Shown here: piece by piece, positions 40,101 through 45,155 of the stretch | Layout: every line of letters begins with the position of its first letter | How positions within the stretch are numbered: position 1 is the stretch's first letter | Source of the DNA: Anisus vortex | Lineage: Eukaryota; Mollusca; Gastropoda; Planorbidae | Assembly: GCA_949126835.1 (NCBI GenBank) | Contig: OX421500.1 | Location: 14,664,681 to 14,728,680 of the forward strand | Direction of reading: 5' to 3' | Length of the DNA: 64,000 nt | Program-made: the position numbers and the translations under genes | Notes under the pieces: model-generated | What the model was told of the DNA's origin: nothing | Databases searched by the model: none | What the model saw: the letters and a program-made list of their open reading frames with translations, nothing else

Positions 40101-43100
40101 CAGTCTCTTTCTTCTGAGGCAAACACGAACTGACTCGGTTGTCTTTTATATTAGATGACGTGTTTTATTACACAATTCACATAGACAATATAATATAACA
40201 TAAAATAATTGTATAGAAAAAGTGCACACAATAATTATACAATTGACATATCTATGATTAAGTCCCATGGGAAAAACTCCTGAGTGAACACATTGTTTAA
40301 AATACTAAGTCCACATGTCTAGACCGGAGGTCGGCAACCAAAGGCACGCTTGCCAACTTTGATTCTTTTTTTTTTTTATTTTCCTGTTCTAAATGAGGAA
40401 AACTGACTATTAAAGCCGATGTTTCTAAATGACATAGCGACACAATTCAGTGAGTTGAACGCATTTACAAAAACGGGCTCAAACAGCACTTGATCTGAGT
40501 GAAATCAATATTACTTTCCTTTATTACATTTATTAAGATAAATAGTTGTGCTTTTTCAGAAGACATCGAATCACTCAAAGCAGAGTTTTATAAACAAAGG
40601 CAAGACTTTCACATTCATGGAATCATTTTTTCATACCACATCAAACCTAACTGGTTTGATCTAACTATAGCCTTATGAGATATAGGCTAAATGTATTTTA
40701 AGTGGAAAGGATATTGACGATACTAAATCGCAGCCAGTTGAATTTTCAACATCCAAAACAATAGGCATGGAAGAAAATCTGGAAGGAAGAATACTTGGGA
40801 AACTCATCTGCTTTCAACTGCCAGGCATTTATTCGCTCTACTTTCAGCTTTTGGTTCAACTTACACTTGTAAACAGTACTTATTGCGCAGGAAAGCTGTG
40901 TTAAACATTCAAAGAGGTTACTTATACTTCACTACTCAGAAATGGCTACCTATGTATCTGCCATTATAAATTAGCGAAGAGCAAGTCAAGGCACTCATTA
41001 ATTGACACAGACTCACCTTCACCCTATCCCATAACCCGAGTGAGGGTCGTTGGGGCACCATTTTTTGACAGTTGGATGATTTTATGTCATTCGCCTCGTT
41101 TCTGTGCCGCCCTCTGGGAATCTGCAAGTGACAAGCCGGTCCACTCCTTGATGTCATCATTCCATCGTCTTTTCTGCCTGCCCCTCTTTCTTCCACCCCG
41201 CACTGTGTGTCTGCAGGGTTGTTTTCGCCAGGCCATCGGATCTTGCTGCAAGCCCGTACTATCTGTGGTTTTCTGCATTTAATGGCGCTGAGTGAAGGCC
41301 GAAGACGTTGGTGATTCTCTCACGAACAGCCTCATTTGTAACTCGATCTTTGTAGGAGGTGTATAAAATGTTACGTAGGCATCTCATTTCCAGAATTCTG
41401 ATTATTTTATGGAGATCTACTGTAAGTGTCAATGTTACATAAAAACTGTCATTGCCAAGGAGCGCATTAGTCGAATACTCGAGTAAAGTGAGATTGTCTT
41501 GCTTCGCCAGAGACAGAATAATTACATTTAAAAGAGTTTTTGTGCTCATCTGTATGATTAAACATAAATATAAGTTATTCTAAAACAAATGTGTTTTTAT
41601 TAATTTAAGAAATATAAGTGACTTTTTAATAGCATTATATTATGCAATTGTAATTGTTCCGCTAGTGTTAAAAAGATAAACAATTAATGCAGGAAATGGT
41701 TATTTACGACTGATTAACGTAAATTAATTGTATCTCTCTAATTAAATCTTGTAATTAATACCATAATGCTGGGATCGTATAAAGAAATAATAATTAGTCT
41801 GTATAATCAGTAATATTTGTTATATTTCAAACATGGCATTACAATTGAATCAAATTTAGAACCTTTAGTTTAATTAAAGGGGGATAAATAAGCCCTATTA
41901 TTTGCTCTAATATTTCTAATATGTTTCTTATTTTTCTTTTATAAAAGACTAAATGCATACAACTAACAACTTTATAATAAACAAAGTGTAAAAAGTAGTT
42001 GAAAATTGTTTTAATATTATGTGACTAAATAACTATAGGCACATTTCTTAAACGTTACATTAACTACCCAGTTTGTATGATTACTACGTATCAATTCCTC
42101 TTAACGACAATCTCCAGCAGTTCAACAATTTATTTATCAAATTAAAGAAAATCTCTGTTATAACTGTAAGCAAAATATAATCAAAATTAGCAGTTGCTAG
42201 ATCCTTATCGTGACAGTCAAAAGATAATGTTATCAAAATATAATTAACATAAATGTGAAATTATAGAATAGTAATAAAATATTGTATTTGGTATGAATGG
42301 ACAAGTCTTAACGTGTATGCATGCATAAAAGTTCACAAGAAAAAACATTTCCGGTCGAATTCGATCATCTTATTGGAAACATGTCTGTGTGGTGGGTTAC
42401 TGGTTGTACGAACATTTGTTGGGGATTAAAATTTATTTCATTTCCAAAACATGTTTACAAAAGAAAACAATGTAATGTGAATGTCAGAAGGGAATAATCA
42501 CCTTTTTATAATATCAAACTTATTGCTTAATGCAAAGGAATTTTTGTTATTCGTTTTTATGAATTAACGCATTTTGTTTTTCGATAACCAAGAAAACGCA
42601 ACTCTTGACTCATTTATTTTGTAAACAAATAAACATTTAACCTCACGCGACTAACACTTGAGTATTAATTATCGCCTACTCACTTTTGATGTTAAAAACG
42701 GATTCCTCATAACAAATATTGTATCCTTTGTATAATTCTAAAAGACTAGAACTAGCCGTCGAGGTTGAAATCAACTGTCAATAACCCGCAATAGCATGCT
42801 TTTGTTTTGTTTATTAGATTAAAAATAAAACCGGAAGTTCACGATCACCCCAGTTCAAAAGTTCACGCCTCATTAAGACTTGTCAATACAAATAAAAAGG
42901 ATGATAATCACTTACACGCATATTTTTTTTTATATTAAAACGCTTTAACGATTTTTCTAGAAATTTCCTTTGCTTTTGGCCTTGGACTTGCTACGGAGTT
43001 GTGTTGTCTTATAAAAATGTATCAAATTTATTATAAGAAGTAACAATTAATGCAGGAAATGGTTATTTACGACTGATTAACGTAAATTAATTGTATCTCT

Positions 43101-45106
43101 CTAATTAAATCTTGTAATTAACTGTTGGCACGCTGTAGGTTTTAGAAATCTTAGTTTGGCACACTATTAGCAAAAGGTTGCCGACTCCTGGTCTAGACTA
43201 AAAACAAAGCTTTTACAGAGTTTAGCGTGTCCGTACAGTCACTAACTAGAACCTCTTCTTACTTCCCCTAGTTAACTTCTTACCATCACTCTGTACAAAC
43301 TCACGCTTTACACACTTCGCTCTGTCTCTAATTATTTATCCACTGAACTTCATACGTGCATCCAACTATTCAAACTGTAACAACAATTAATAAATACTAA
43401 TGGTCAGGGTCGTATTATTTAAGATTGTCGGGGCACCTGTTCCAATGGAACACGTGGAACATGCCTAAATACGCCACTGCTAATGGGTTAATGGCTCGCA
43501 ATATTTGAGTGCACGAGTGAGTTTGTATGATAGAATCACGGAGTTATTGATTCTATTTTTAAAACGAATCGACAACTTAGTTTGATTGAATACATGTTGT
43601 CTATTTCGTGGTTAGAAGTTAGAACTATGAACACGTCTTGATTCATCCATTTGAGAACACGAGTTCACTCTGACTGGCAAAGTATTTTCCTGAAAATTAA
43701 ATGACAAGTATCTCTAGTTACATCATGTGTAGACTACAATGTATCAAGATTTTTTATAATAATGTATTGTCAACAAGGAAACGAAACAGACTTTCAAAAT
43801 TCTAAGCGATACATACAAACATACAAACATTAGAGGCCTATTCCAATAAGTCAGATAGACATAATGATGGAAACACTTTGTCTTATTCCGATTGCAAGAA
43901 CAAATGCATAAATAATATAAGATTAGCTTAAACATATAAGGAGAACCAATAAGTAGAATTAAATCACCGATAAGCGCTAACGCTATAATCTTTAGCATTG
44001 CTAAGAAATGTGTTAGAACAGCGGTTTCCAACCTGTGGGTCGCAAGTGGCGACCCCTTTGGGGGTCGAACGGTCGTTTCATGGGGGTTGCCAAAGAGCAT
44101 TGGAAGAAACCCATTTCGTTGTTCTTAGCAACCGAGACACCGCTCCGCTATTCCTATCCAAGCGCGTCCGTCCACATGCAGATGCATCCAGAGTACCTGG
44201 CGTGATGATATCAAAACTCCAACATATTTCCCGTACAAATACAGATGTATGCGACAGGGTTGGCACCATAGTGTACTTATCTTATATCTTATCTTATCTT
44301 ATACATTACAGACGCTCCTTCTATAAAGAAGATTATTGCGTCCTACGCTCATCCGTGGTCCGAGTCTAGTCTTGCATTTTTATACACAACTCTTATGCGG
44401 ACCAGTCACACATGTGTAGAGATCAGAAACTGTGTTGAAATGAGCAATATTTGCGGTAAAACAACACTTGATGAATAGGCTATATTGGAACTTTATGTGG
44501 AGGCTGTTCGGTCTATTATTTTTAGCTATGGTCGATGTGAATATTGATAATCACTATGCTTTAATTTGTAACATTAAAAATACATTCTGCAGTGCAGATA
44601 TTTACTTTATAATTTATAACAGTTGCAAAATTACAGTTTTAAGGGAGCCACAATGTGATAAGCTTTATTAAACGGTCCCGGCATTGGAAAGGTTGGGAAC
44701 CACTGGGTTAGAAGATTCGCTGGGGCTCATATTTACTCATTTTCTTATATATTTACCGACAAAATCGTCTTAAACTTTAACCTCATAACTAATAAACCTC
44801 ATAACAAATATGGAATATAATTCAGGGCAATCAATAATATTTTAAAAAAGTAAAAATGCGTACCGTGGATTACAATTAAACAGGTCTCACAAACATTATA
44901 ATCTTCTTTATAGACTTTAAACATCGCGAAGAAGCGTCTGCAATATATAAGATAAGATAAAGTAGATATTTTTTAACATTTAAAGAGCAATATACAGGCA
45001 TACAGTTGACTTAACTATTGACAACCGCTCAAAATAGGCAAAAATGGAGAAAGTTTACTGCTGAAGTGTCCATTCGCTCCCCCAAAGACCACAACGGTCA
45101 ACGGAT

Positions 45107-45155
<49 letters not shown>

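Larger units (their letters stand above)
40325..43190. mobile_element. Large hAT element with perfect palindromic target duplication
   Basis: Left end cGGAGGTCGGCAACC (40325), right end GGTTGCCGACTCCTG (43190), flanked by gtctagac on both sides (40317-40324, 43191-43198). It carries a LINE fragment (41030-41550), the unclassified 600-bp repeat and a duplicated 80-bp block. Confidence 0.85.

Noticed and set aside
43998..44369. 123-codon frame
   Set aside because: Lies across hAT termini and a nested LINE tail; not a host gene.
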